Source of the DNA: Fulvivirga kasyanovii
GTDB taxonomy: Bacteria; Bacteroidota; Bacteroidia; Cytophagales; Cyclobacteriaceae
Length of the DNA stretch: 57,928 nt
Direction: 5' to 3'
Assembly (NCBI RefSeq): GCF_009711405.1
Contig: NZ_SMLW01000673.1
Coordinates: forward strand, 5,325-63,252
In this document: in pieces, positions 43,854 to 52,127 of the stretch
Layout of the letters: the number at the start of each line of letters is the position of its first letter
Position numbering within the stretch: the first letter of the stretch is position 1
Notes under the pieces: generated by a model
Databases searched by the model: none
Told to the model about the DNA's origin: nothing
What the model saw: only the letters and a program-made list of their open reading frames with translations
Program-made: the position numbers and the translations under genes

Positions 43854-44894
43854 CTAAAATGAATTAATGACCAAAACTCCCTTGTTTTCAAATTTACTCA
43901 TGGCTGGCAATGCCGTGATGGCATCTTGCAATGAAATAGTCTTTTCAATCAGCTTTTGAGGTTTTAGCTTTCCACTTTTTATCATCTCCAGCATTTCAGG
44001 GTATTTGTACGCCTGCATGCCGTGGCTTCCGATGACTTCCAGCTCGTTTGCCACTACCAGATCCATAGGGATTTTGGGGTGTTTATGCTCTCCTGTCATT
44101 AGACCTACCTGGATATGCTTGCCCCGCTTTCTAAGGTTAGCTATAGAATTAAAGCAGGTAACCGGATTTCCTAATGCATCGATGGATACATGCGCACCTC
44201 CATCTGTCAGAGATTTGATTTCTGCTATTACATTACTATTGTTCCGGGCATTGATAGTCTCTGCTGCTCCCAACGCTCTAGCCAGGCTCAACGTTTCATC
44301 ATTGATATCCACAGCTATGACCTGTGCCCCCAGTGCGTTGGCAATCATAATAGCAGATATGCCCACTCCTCCACAGCCGTGTACCACCACAAACTGCCCT
44401 CCTCTAACCTTTCCCTGCTCCACTACTGCCCTATATGACGTAATAAACCGGCACCCTAAAATCGCTGCTGTCTCCATATTAATTTCAGCAGGTATCTCTA
44501 CCAAATTGGTATCGGCAAAGTCAATGGCTACGTACTCCGCAAATGATCCCCAGTGTGTAAACCCGGGCTGGGATTGATGATCACACACCTGGTGGTTGCC
44601 AGATATACACGTTCTGCATGTACCACATCCGCATACAAAGGGTACAGTTACACGATCATCAACTTTAAAATTCTTCACATCCTTACCTACGGCAGCTATG
44701 GTGCCTGCAAGTTCGTGGCCCGGCACATGTGGTAATTTTATATCTGCATCATGCCCCATCCATCCGTGCCAATCGCTAAGGCACAAACCTGTAGCCTCAA
44801 CCTTGATCACCACTCCGTGACTTTTTGGTGTGGGGTCCTGAACGACCTGAAGTTTTATTGCTCCCTGAAATTCTTCATAAACTAATGCTCGCAT
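43854..44894 (-). CDS. Zinc-dependent alcohol dehydrogenase (MDR superfamily)
   Basis: A 346-residue cytoplasmic medium-chain dehydrogenase. Catalytic zinc ligands are Cys in [10 protein letters not shown] and the GHE of [10 protein letters not shown]; the structural zinc loop has [17 protein letters not shown]. The NAD-binding motif is [25 protein letters not shown]. The family oxidises primary or secondary alcohols and polyols; the specificity cannot be read. It starts 33 bases after an exported Asp-box protein, an unexpected partner, so co-transcription may be incidental. Confidence 0.9.
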   Translation of the reverse strand: MRALVYEEFQGAIKLQVVQDPTPKSHGVVIKVEATGLCLSDWHGWMGHDADIKLPHVPGHELAGTIAAVGKDVKNFKVDDRVTVPFVCGCGTCRTCISGNHQVCDHQSQPGFTHWGSFAEYVAIDFADTNLVEIPAEINMETAAILGCRFITSYRAVVEQGKVRGGQFVVVHGCGGVGISAIMIANALGAQVIAVDINDETLSLARALGAAETINARNNSNVIAEIKSLTDGGAHVSIDALGNPVTCFNSIANLRKRGKHIQVGLMTGEHKHPKIPMDLVVANELEVIGSHGMQAYKYPEMLEMIKSGKLKPQKLIEKTISLQDAITALPAMSKFENKGVLVINSF

Positions 44895-44927
44895 ATATTT
44901 TTAAACTTTCAACCGGTAGTTTTGCCG

Positions 44928-46523
44928 CTACTCTTCCATTGGCACAAATTGTAGATATTTTGGGTATTCATCAAGGTCAATCTCATTGTTTTTATAGAGC
45001 AATTCCCAGGATATTCCCTGATCTTCACTTTGCATAATATCTCCGCTTTCACATCCTACAACGAACTTATCATCATTAGACACTTCGTGTATAAAATTAT
45101 AACACCCAAGAGGAAGGTTACCAACAGGCTGCCAATTTTCTCCATAATCTTCCGATTTCAGAAAGGACACATGATTGTCTCGATTAAGCTCATTCACAGC
45201 GAGTTTATAGTTACGCCTGGTGCGAAAGAAAAGAGAATCGCTGGTTACATAAATGGGCTGCCCTATTGAAGTAAACACGTTGACCTTTTCATTGGAAACT
45301 ACCCATGTTTTACCTCCATCATTACTGAATTCCAAGGGGTCTCGTCCTCTCCAGGTATTATGTTTTGAGCCGGTAATTATACCATTTGGCTGCTCGTAAA
45401 TAAAATTGTATTCACCACCTCCCGTAAGCTTATTAACCTCTAAAGTTGTTTTGTTGATGTGCCATGTACGTTCGTCTATGAATACCCTTACTACTTCCTC
45501 ATGGGATAAAGCGACTGGATACACCAAACCTGCTATTTTGGATTTAATTGTTTTTGTAAAGCTCTCCAATAAGGAGAATTTCCCGGCATGGTAATCATAA
45601 GCCCATAACTCAAAAAGGGTATCTTTCCGATGGACAAGTAATAAAAACCTTGAATTGTCCAGCTTTTCAATAGCAAATACATTCCCCACTCTGTCAGGCA
45701 AATTAATACCTTTCCATGAGGAATTCGCGGTATTGAAAAATCCGAATAATCCATTTTCACCACCAACCACTATCTCATCACCAAAGGCAGATAGTGATAA
45801 AATTTTACCACTACCTTCCAGGTGGAATTTGTTCATATTTGAGGAGTCTTTCACCATCAGACTGCCCATGTTACACCCAAAAAACATTTGTCCTTTATCA
45901 GACATTGCTCCTAAAACTGGCCTTGCAGCGCTCTTCAATTGAGCGTTAGCTGATTGTAAACTGTCCGGTTGATTAATCCTGTTGACAGCTTTTCCTGTAA
46001 AAAATACAGGAAATTTCTCTGAACAAAATAAATATGCATGATCACTCTTTAATTTAGATATGACATATGGAGGATTTACCCTTTCCTGACTACCCATAGT
46101 TTTTAATGGATGGTAAAGGACAGTTCCCAGATTATTAATTTCACCATTTTTCACTTCAAAGGCCAAAAACCATGGAGGAAGATAACCAAAAGTTAAATAC
46201 ACCATATTCATTATGGTATGCTCACCCTTCATCATAGCTATCATGTATTTTCCCTCCGGAAGTTGCCCAACAAACAGTTCTGAAGAGTAAGGGGTAGTTA
46301 TGCCGGAAACCATATAACCTGTTGATTCACCTGTGATTGATGATATATAAACATGGTTCCATTGTTCAATAGCAGAGGTTATTCTCGGAGCAGTATTAAC
46401 TATTTCCAAGACAAACCCTCCTCCTTTTTTATTATATTTTTTATTCTTTTCCAGAGACATGTCCTTAATAGTTGAACAAGCACCGGTAAGGAGCAGAATT
46501 AAAAGAAACGAGGTGTATTTCAT
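44928..46523 (-). CDS. Lipoprotein with Asp-box (BNR-like) repeats, function unknown
   Basis: A 531-residue lipoprotein (lipobox TGAC, Cys16). The C-terminal half has propeller-like repeats with Asp-box motifs: SNDGGKTWVV, SEDYGENWQPV and SEDQGISWELL. The N-terminal region (about 30-150) looks like a separate beta domain. Asp-box propellers occur in sialidases and in binding proteins or assembly factors, but the catalytic Arg triad of sialidases was not recognised, so enzymatic activity is doubtful. It is 82 bases downstream of another exported unknown and 33 bases before the alcohol dehydrogenase gene. Confidence 0.72.
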   Translation of the reverse strand: MKYTSFLLILLLTGACSTIKDMSLEKNKKYNKKGGGFVLEIVNTAPRITSAIEQWNHVYISSITGESTGYMVSGITTPYSSELFVGQLPEGKYMIAMMKGEHTIMNMVYLTFGYLPPWFLAFEVKNGEINNLGTVLYHPLKTMGSQERVNPPYVISKLKSDHAYLFCSEKFPVFFTGKAVNRINQPDSLQSANAQLKSAARPVLGAMSDKGQMFFGCNMGSLMVKDSSNMNKFHLEGSGKILSLSAFGDEIVVGGENGLFGFFNTANSSWKGINLPDRVGNVFAIEKLDNSRFLLLVHRKDTLFELWAYDYHAGKFSLLESFTKTIKSKIAGLVYPVALSHEEVVRVFIDERTWHINKTTLEVNKLTGGGEYNFIYEQPNGIITGSKHNTWRGRDPLEFSNDGGKTWVVSNEKVNVFTSIGQPIYVTSDSLFFRTRRNYKLAVNELNRDNHVSFLKSEDYGENWQPVGNLPLGCYNFIHEVSNDDKFVVGCESGDIMQSEDQGISWELLYKNNEIDLDEYPKYLQFVPMEE

Positions 46524-46605
46524 TAACTATAAATTTTTATTCAAGCCGTTCTGCCTACCTCCCGGAATGGATAAATGAGCAAATCTTAGGCAGGTTAACT
46601 ACTAT

Positions 46606-47589
46606 TTAATAATTAAGCTTAAAAGCCATTTCATGCGCAATAGCCATAAACTGTTTCGACCCGAAACCAGATGAGGATTTAATCGTGAACAGGTCCATAG
46701 CTTCAGCATAGGCGTCATATTTACTATACCCGGGCTTTCTTGTACGCAAACTGAAGTTAACACCTGAATTAACCGGTACAAGGCTCACTACATCCATGGT
46801 TGTCGGATTAATAACAAGGTACATCCATATCTTTTTATGGGTGTGGAAAATGATGCCGGGCAGGAGTACTCCTTCAGGTTTTTGCTTATAGAGCTCCGCC
46901 ACTTCTTCATCACTTTTCAGGGCCAGGGGAAGCTTATAAATCTCTCTGGCCTCAGACTCTTCAATTGAAACAACGGACTTTGGCAAGGTCAATATGTTCT
47001 TCTCTAATTGAGACATATTTCTATCGTAATCCCACAAGGATTTGTCATTTCTGTCTAGTCCCTTTGAGGCGGCCTCCATATACTTCTGGATATTCCTGAG
47101 CAGGAATTCATATTGAAAAGGTGATAACAGATCATCAGGCACCATACATGTAAAAAAGGGCTTGTTTTTGCCTCCAAGATAAGCTGAGAACAGGTAGCCG
47201 TCTATTAAGACCCTGGTATTCATCTCAGGCCTTACATCGGTACCGGGCTCCATGGTTAATATGGCATATTGCTCTTTATTTGCTTTTGTCATAAATTCCT
47301 GAATCTCTGATATTCTCATGTACAAGATATCATCATGCATATTCCAGTAATGACTGAAAGCCTGTTTTATCGATTCATTTATATTTCCTATATGGGTTTT
47401 ATACCTTTCAACAGTTTCTGGTTCCTTCCGGTATTTTTTTAAAACATCTTCATCCGGAGTCCTTAACTGTATAATTAAAGCTCTCTTTTTGAATTCCTGT
47501 GCATCTTTTTCATTCGGCATTACAAATTGGGCTTTTGTATAGAAGGGAAGCATCAAAATAATCAAGGCAACCAATAAACAGTTTTTCAT
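46606..47589 (-). CDS. Exported protein of unknown function
   Basis: A 327-residue protein with a signal peptide ending FYTKAQ and no lipobox. The mature part is a mixed alpha/beta domain with many charged residues (DAQEFKKRALIIQLRTPDEDVLKKYRKEP, ILYMRISEIQEFMTKANKEQYAILT, IWMYLVINPTTMDVVSLVPV). No family was recognised. It may be co-transcribed with the Asp-box lipoprotein downstream. Confidence 0.7.
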   Translation of the reverse strand: MKNCLLVALIILMLPFYTKAQFVMPNEKDAQEFKKRALIIQLRTPDEDVLKKYRKEPETVERYKTHIGNINESIKQAFSHYWNMHDDILYMRISEIQEFMTKANKEQYAILTMEPGTDVRPEMNTRVLIDGYLFSAYLGGKNKPFFTCMVPDDLLSPFQYEFLLRNIQKYMEAASKGLDRNDKSLWDYDRNMSQLEKNILTLPKSVVSIEESEAREIYKLPLALKSDEEVAELYKQKPEGVLLPGIIFHTHKKIWMYLVINPTTMDVVSLVPVNSGVNFSLRTRKPGYSKYDAYAEAMDLFTIKSSSGFGSKQFMAIAHEMAFKLNY

Positions 47590-47856
47590 GGGATTTATAT
47601 GTTTAAGCTATGGTTGATAGTGAAACAAAAATGCAATTGGAGTTTGTCTATTTGCAACTTTCATCATCTACTACCAGATCACGATGTGTAAATTAAAATG
47701 TCAGATCTCTGAGAAACAAGCAGATATTTAAAATACGCAACAATTATTTTGGTTTTTATCATATTGTCTTGCTAAAATTCTAGTCGTATTACTACATATG
47801 TTGCTTTTTAAATACTAAAAAATAGTATCAAGGTTTTAGTTTTAAATATGGAGCCA

Positions 47857-47936
47857 TGAGAATTTTTCTCAAATGATTTAGCCATAGCTTTGCTAACCTT
47901 CCGAAGGTTTTCAAAAGCTCTATTGGCCGATAGCGC
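47857..47936. other. Cluster of short hairpins in a 447-base gap
   Basis: TGAGAA-TTT-TTCTCA (47857-47871), an imperfect hairpin spanning 47887-47918 with core AACCTTC-C-GAAGGTT and closing GCTTT/AAAGC, and a CTATTGGCCGATAG near-palindrome (47920s-47930s) occur close together. They lie beyond the protease terminator. They may be a structured untranslated region or repeat debris. The rest of 47590-48036 is AT-rich without a recognisable gene. Confidence 0.35.
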
Positions 47937-47974
47937 TGACGCGATACTAGAATTTATGAGATGTGGTGGAGTAC

Positions 47975-48003
47975 AAAAAAAGCCCGAGCTTCCCAGCTCA
48001 GGC
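47975..48003 (-). terminator. Intrinsic terminator after the protease gene
   Basis: On the minus strand AGCCTGAGCT, a four-base loop and AGCTCGGGCT (one G-U pair) are followed directly by a run of seven T, a textbook rho-independent terminator. It lies about 34 bases past the stop codon of the T9SS protease gene. Confidence 0.88.
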
Positions 48004-48036
48004 TTTCAAAAAAGACGAATTTACTCTCCTAATCGT

Positions 48037-50409
48037 CTACTGCTTTATTATTTTCTGGTGTACTTTTCCTTTTTCGGTTTCAAGGGATACTATATAAACG
48101 CCATCGGGCAGGCCTGATACATTGGCGGAGATACGGCCTTGGCTGGTGGCGCCGGTAGTGTGGAAGTATTCTTTGCCTTCCAGACCGGTAATTTTAAGGT
48201 CCCATTGCCCTTCGGCTTTTGCAAAGTTGACATGAATGATGTCCAGCGCGGGGTTAGGGAAAATGCTCATTTCGGCTGCGACAAAACCTTCTTCCCCCTC
48301 ATGGGCAATTTCAGGTACCTGACCGGAAGTAGACCTGGCTGTAGCTTTGGCCGTTGCCGCTGTCGGGCAGTCTCCTTCATGAACAAGTACATTTCTAAAG
48401 TAAGAGTTGTTACCACTTCCTGCATCATTGTCGTTGGAGAAGAACAGTCGGTTAAATGTACCGGTATAAAAGTCACCAACAGGAATACTGTAGCTCACCC
48501 AGTTGGTGCCTGAGTAATTGTCATAATTGGTAATACCCCAGTTCTGTGTGCCATGTACTTTAAAGGTGGCACCACTTTCAGTACTGGCATCAGTATCAAA
48601 GCCTATACCGTGAATTTCCCCTTCGCTGGTACTGCGGAACTCAAACTCCAGTACAGTGTTGGTAGTCACGGTATAGTTCAATGGTATGGATCTCCATGTA
48701 TTATCCTCCAAAAGTACCGTGGCATCGTCCAGCACGGTATAGTTACCATCATCGGCAATGCTGTACGAACTGAAAGTTACGCCATTAAAACCGATCGTTT
48801 CACAGTTCGAACCTCCACCATCAGCATCTTTCACTGATACGAGGTCTATGGCAATGTCGCTGCTCCAGCTACTACCTGTGGTACCTCTAAAGCGGATGGA
48901 GAGACTGCTGGAAGAAGGCAGGTTCACAGAAGCACTTTGCCAGGCCGAGCCCTGATTTCCGGAAACAGACCAGGCGGTAGACCATGAGCTGCCTCCGTTG
49001 GTACTTGTCTCTACTACGAGGTTGCCCATAGATGTGCCTTCCATGTGGTAAGAAAAGGTCAGTGAAGGTTGTGACAGTCCTGATACGTTAAAGCATGGCA
49101 TATTAATAAGTGCAGTTTTGCTTGGGTACCCGGAACCTGAAGCCTCTACATACAGGTAATATGAGCCGCCTGCTGCTGAGGCAGGGCCTGTACCACTTGA
49201 AGGCGTTCCGCCGGAGTCACGCGTCCAGTCGAGGTCGTCGCCACTTTGCTGTGCCCAGGAGCCTATGCCACTTTCGAAGCTTTCGGTATACGGAAATGAA
49301 CTGATAGTAGTAGCGCATGGATCCGGCGGAGTAGTGTCCAGTCCCATGGCGTCCCAAAATTCAGCTACCCTGGCATTAGTACCTGAGTTACTACCGCCCG
49401 AAGAAGTACAACCACCATGGGTGTGAACGCCAATGGCATGGCCTGTACTTTCATCAATAACAGGAGACCCGGAGTTACCTCCCTCGGTATCTACTGTATA
49501 GTAAAGTTTAGTACTGGTAGAGCTCGAATAAGGCCCCGAATGAGTCTGTTGGGTCTGGTTTCTGGTACCTGAATCTACACCGAAACCGGTAATTCTGATA
49601 GTACCTGCACTATTCACCTGCTTCACGTCAAATGATTTGCCCTGAGCGGCAATAGCTGTAAGACCGGTCTGGCTGTTGGGCGACGTTTCAAATACAGCCC
49701 AGTCCAGGCTGCCATCCACCACACTGGTAATAGTGTACTGGTCACTTGGGGCAGGGTGTACTATACTCCCGTTGGAGTTGGACTGCGGCACGTTGAACTG
49801 CAACACCTGCATACTACTGCCGGTACAGTGTCCGGCGGTCACCATTTTACCATTTTTGATGATCCATCCGGTACATCCTACAGGTACGATACGCCCAATG
49901 GCGGCATCAGTGGAAGGTATCCGGTCATCAGTAGAGCCACATTGAGACAAAGTGCCTACCGCAGGTTCACCGGCCTCTACTTCTTTAATGGCCACCGAAA
50001 TGTCAGCATCTCCTTTGGAAATGACTTCAATCCTTACCTGGTCGCCATTAAAGTAAGCACTGCTGTTGCCCCACTGCGCCAGTTTTCGGGCATCAAGGAT
50101 TTGCACTGCCCCATCTTCCAGGGAGGTCAGCCTGATATAGCTCTCGCTGCCCAGGGTTACATTTTCAAAGTAAAGGCGAAGCCAGGTAGCGCCGGCCACT
50201 TCCACGATATGGTCTCGCTCCTGACGTAAGGTTGTGGGGTCTTTATCTCCTGTTGAGGTATATTTCCATTCATAGGAGACCTTTTTCATACTCAGGGGTT
50301 GTTGAGCATGAACCGTTGACGAAAAGAAAAAAACTGCTAAAATCAAGGCCGCATAGAATGGGGAAAATGCATAAGCCTTGAGCTTTAGGTTTAAATAAAG
50401 CTTTTTCAT
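48037..50409 (-). CDS. T9SS-secreted trypsin-like serine protease with MAM and sugar-binding-like domains
   Basis: A 790-residue multidomain exoprotein. Signal peptide 1-36 (VHAQ); N-terminal domain about 40-150 resembling a propeptide; S1-type trypsin-like protease about 155-360 with His194 in VTAGHC, Asp236 in SLDWAVF and Ser313 in GGNSGSP. Paired Cys at 157, 179, 195 and 334 may form disulfides. About 368-540 is a MAM-like jelly roll (FPYTESFESGIGSWAQ, LTFSYHMEG, GNLVVETSTNGGSSW). About 545-690 is a second beta-sandwich resembling carbohydrate-binding modules (NTVLEFEFRSTSEGEIHGIGFDTD). Residues about 715-790 are a T9SS type A sorting domain starting SIFPNPALD. Lysyl- or glutamyl-type specificity cannot be decided. 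A strong terminator follows. Confidence 0.88.
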   Translation of the reverse strand: MKKLYLNLKLKAYAFSPFYAALILAVFFFSSTVHAQQPLSMKKVSYEWKYTSTGDKDPTTLRQERDHIVEVAGATWLRLYFENVTLGSESYIRLTSLEDGAVQILDARKLAQWGNSSAYFNGDQVRIEVISKGDADISVAIKEVEAGEPAVGTLSQCGSTDDRIPSTDAAIGRIVPVGCTGWIIKNGKMVTAGHCTGSSMQVLQFNVPQSNSNGSIVHPAPSDQYTITSVVDGSLDWAVFETSPNSQTGLTAIAAQGKSFDVKQVNSAGTIRITGFGVDSGTRNQTQQTHSGPYSSSTSTKLYYTVDTEGGNSGSPVIDESTGHAIGVHTHGGCTSSGGSNSGTNARVAEFWDAMGLDTTPPDPCATTISSFPYTESFESGIGSWAQQSGDDLDWTRDSGGTPSSGTGPASAAGGSYYLYVEASGSGYPSKTALINMPCFNVSGLSQPSLTFSYHMEGTSMGNLVVETSTNGGSSWSTAWSVSGNQGSAWQSASVNLPSSSSLSIRFRGTTGSSWSSDIAIDLVSVKDADGGGSNCETIGFNGVTFSSYSIADDGNYTVLDDATVLLEDNTWRSIPLNYTVTTNTVLEFEFRSTSEGEIHGIGFDTDASTESGATFKVHGTQNWGITNYDNYSGTNWVSYSIPVGDFYTGTFNRLFFSNDNDAGSGNNSYFRNVLVHEGDCPTAATAKATARSTSGQVPEIAHEGEEGFVAAEMSIFPNPALDIIHVNFAKAEGQWDLKITGLEGKEYFHTTGATSQGRISANVSGLPDGVYIVSLETEKGKVHQKIIKQ

Positions 50410-50589
50410 AATTGTTGGTTTTAGGTTTGGTTGAGCGGTAATATTAGTGACATCCAGCTAGAAAAGCGGTGAAAATGTGGGTCGAAAGTCACATGGGCAA
50501 TATTTGAAGGCACAACGCTTCTTCTTCCGGGCTAATTCAAAAAATCCAATTTCATTTTAGCTCATCCGGAGGTTGGTCCGGGACAACTG

Positions 50590-50672
50590 TTCTGGTTACT
50601 GGTTTACTGGGTACTGTACTGGTTACTGGTTGACGGTTTCCAGGTGGTTCTGGGTACTGGTTTCATTTCCAC
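50590..50672 (+). repeat. TACTGGT heptad-like tract upstream of the protease gene
   Basis: The stretch contains repeated TACTGGT/TTCTGGT/TGACGGT units, including TACTGGTTACTGGTTG, with a seven-base spacing interrupted by short slips. It lies 180-260 bases upstream of the protease start. The rest of the 390-base region 50410-50799 has no recognisable gene. Confidence 0.55.
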
Positions 50673-50799
50673 CGATCACCGAATAGCATTGGTGCAACGG
50701 TATGCTGTTTTAACAGGCTAAATGGGCTGGCTATCGGTGACAAGCCAGAAGTGGAGAGGATAAAATATGGGAAAACCGACCGGGTGTAAAAGTTCTTTT

Positions 50800-51726
50800 C
50801 TAATCCTGCAGGCCTCCTTTCACCCATTGAAGCAGCTCAACTTCATCCACAATAGACCAGGAATGTGGGTGCCTGAACCCGGCACTTCTATATCCCGGCT
50901 GCTTTGCAGGCATAAACTCTGCCTTGTCGTTGCCCATAAGTAGCAGCCTGTTGATCATTTCAGAAGCTGCAAGCGCATTGGAGTCGAACAAGCTCCTTCT
51001 TCTATTCTGTAGCTGCCATACTATATCAACGTCATGGTACACCCTTACATTTGTATTTTTAAGGTATTTTTCGTTACCTACACCTTTCAGGTCAGCATTA
51101 AATGGGGTCAACCGGTCATAATTTTCTTTGTTGTTTACTGGGTCGCCTATTTCGCGAAGCATGATTTCGCTAACAAAATTGGCCTCGCCAACACCTGCTT
51201 CAGAATAGTTCTTTCTGATCTCACGCTGGAAATAAGCCCAAATGTTAAATAAATCTACAGGAGAATCGACACTAAACACGCCTTGTGGCTCTATGGGCGC
51301 TTCTGCAGGTTTTTCAAAGCAGTACTCAGCATATCTCAGACTGATAGTACCCCCGGCAGAAAAACCACCGATGAAAAACTTATCTCTATCCACGTTATAC
51401 TTTTCCTTCACATGCTCCAAAGCTGCGTTAAGCCTGCTGACCACCTCATCATCTGCATATAACTTCCGCCCTCCGGCGATCGCTATGGTCAAAATGCCGT
51501 GCAAATATGCCACATTATGAATTTTGGTTTCAGGGAAAATACTTTCTGCTTTTTGCCCAAAACCAGGCAAAAGCACCAGCACTCCAGACAGTTCTTTTGA
51601 TTCAGGTACTACGGCCAGATAATAGCCATCATCAATTTTGCTGTTAAATATTATCTTTTCATAATTCTGGCCAAATGCCACACTGAAACCAAAAAATAGC
51701 AGGCCGATCGAAAGGGAAATCTTCAT
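50800..51726 (-). CDS. Exported alpha/beta-hydrolase-fold protein
   Basis: A 308-residue protein with a signal peptide (SVAFGQN). It has the alpha/beta-hydrolase core: LSGVLVLLPGFGQKAES, and the elbow FFIGGFSAGGTISLRYAE, giving GFSAG with nucleophile Ser near residue 123. The C-terminal segment GYRSAGFRHPHSWSIVDEVELLQW supplies a likely catalytic His. It is probably a periplasmic esterase or peptidase-like hydrolase; the substrate is unknown. The 401-base region upstream (51727-52127) has a short GC-rich stretch near 51830-51880 but no recognisable gene or signal. Confidence 0.78.
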   Translation of the reverse strand: MKISLSIGLLFFGFSVAFGQNYEKIIFNSKIDDGYYLAVVPESKELSGVLVLLPGFGQKAESIFPETKIHNVAYLHGILTIAIAGGRKLYADDEVVSRLNAALEHVKEKYNVDRDKFFIGGFSAGGTISLRYAEYCFEKPAEAPIEPQGVFSVDSPVDLFNIWAYFQREIRKNYSEAGVGEANFVSEIMLREIGDPVNNKENYDRLTPFNADLKGVGNEKYLKNTNVRVYHDVDIVWQLQNRRRSLFDSNALAASEMINRLLLMGNDKAEFMPAKQPGYRSAGFRHPHSWSIVDEVELLQWVKGGLQD

Positions 51727-52127
51727 GTGTTAAGGTTTTTGTAGGAGTGATACAACGAATTGTTTTTTTATATATTTTCTATGGGCAGTATAATAGGCAG
51801 AAATCAAAGTGAATTCATCATTTCAAAACATCCGGGGCCCTGCCGGGGAACAGACCTGGGGACGGGACGTGGAGCTCGCCTTACTCGATTACAAAAGGTG
51901 GATGAAAAGTGTTAGCCTTAACTACCAGCTTCCTCATAAAGTTTTTATAAGAAATTGATGGTGAATAGACAAGCGGGGTTTTTAATGATAAAATTAAAAG
52001 TTAAATTAAGTAAGATTTGAGCTGGTTAGATTCCTGCCATAATACCTGAAACAATGGTCTGTATTTTGTGCCAGGTAAATACCGGCATTTCTTCATCAAA
52101 TCCTGATTATGGGAGCAATGGCTTAAA

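Noticed and set aside
44005-44577. Plus-strand open frame of 190 codons opposite the alcohol dehydrogenase
   Set aside because: The dehydrogenase zinc and NAD motifs on the minus strand are unambiguous.
44928-46523. Considered as a sialidase because of Asp-box repeats
   Set aside because: The Arg triad and the N-terminal FRIP motif typical of sialidases were not found, and Asp boxes also occur in non-enzymatic propellers.
49756-50229. Plus-strand open frame of 157 codons opposite the protease gene
   Set aside because: It is antisense to the serine protease catalytic region and lacks an independent signal.
50590-50672. Repeat tract considered as a CRISPR-like array
   Set aside because: Units are only seven bases, have no spacers of uniform length, and no cas genes are near.
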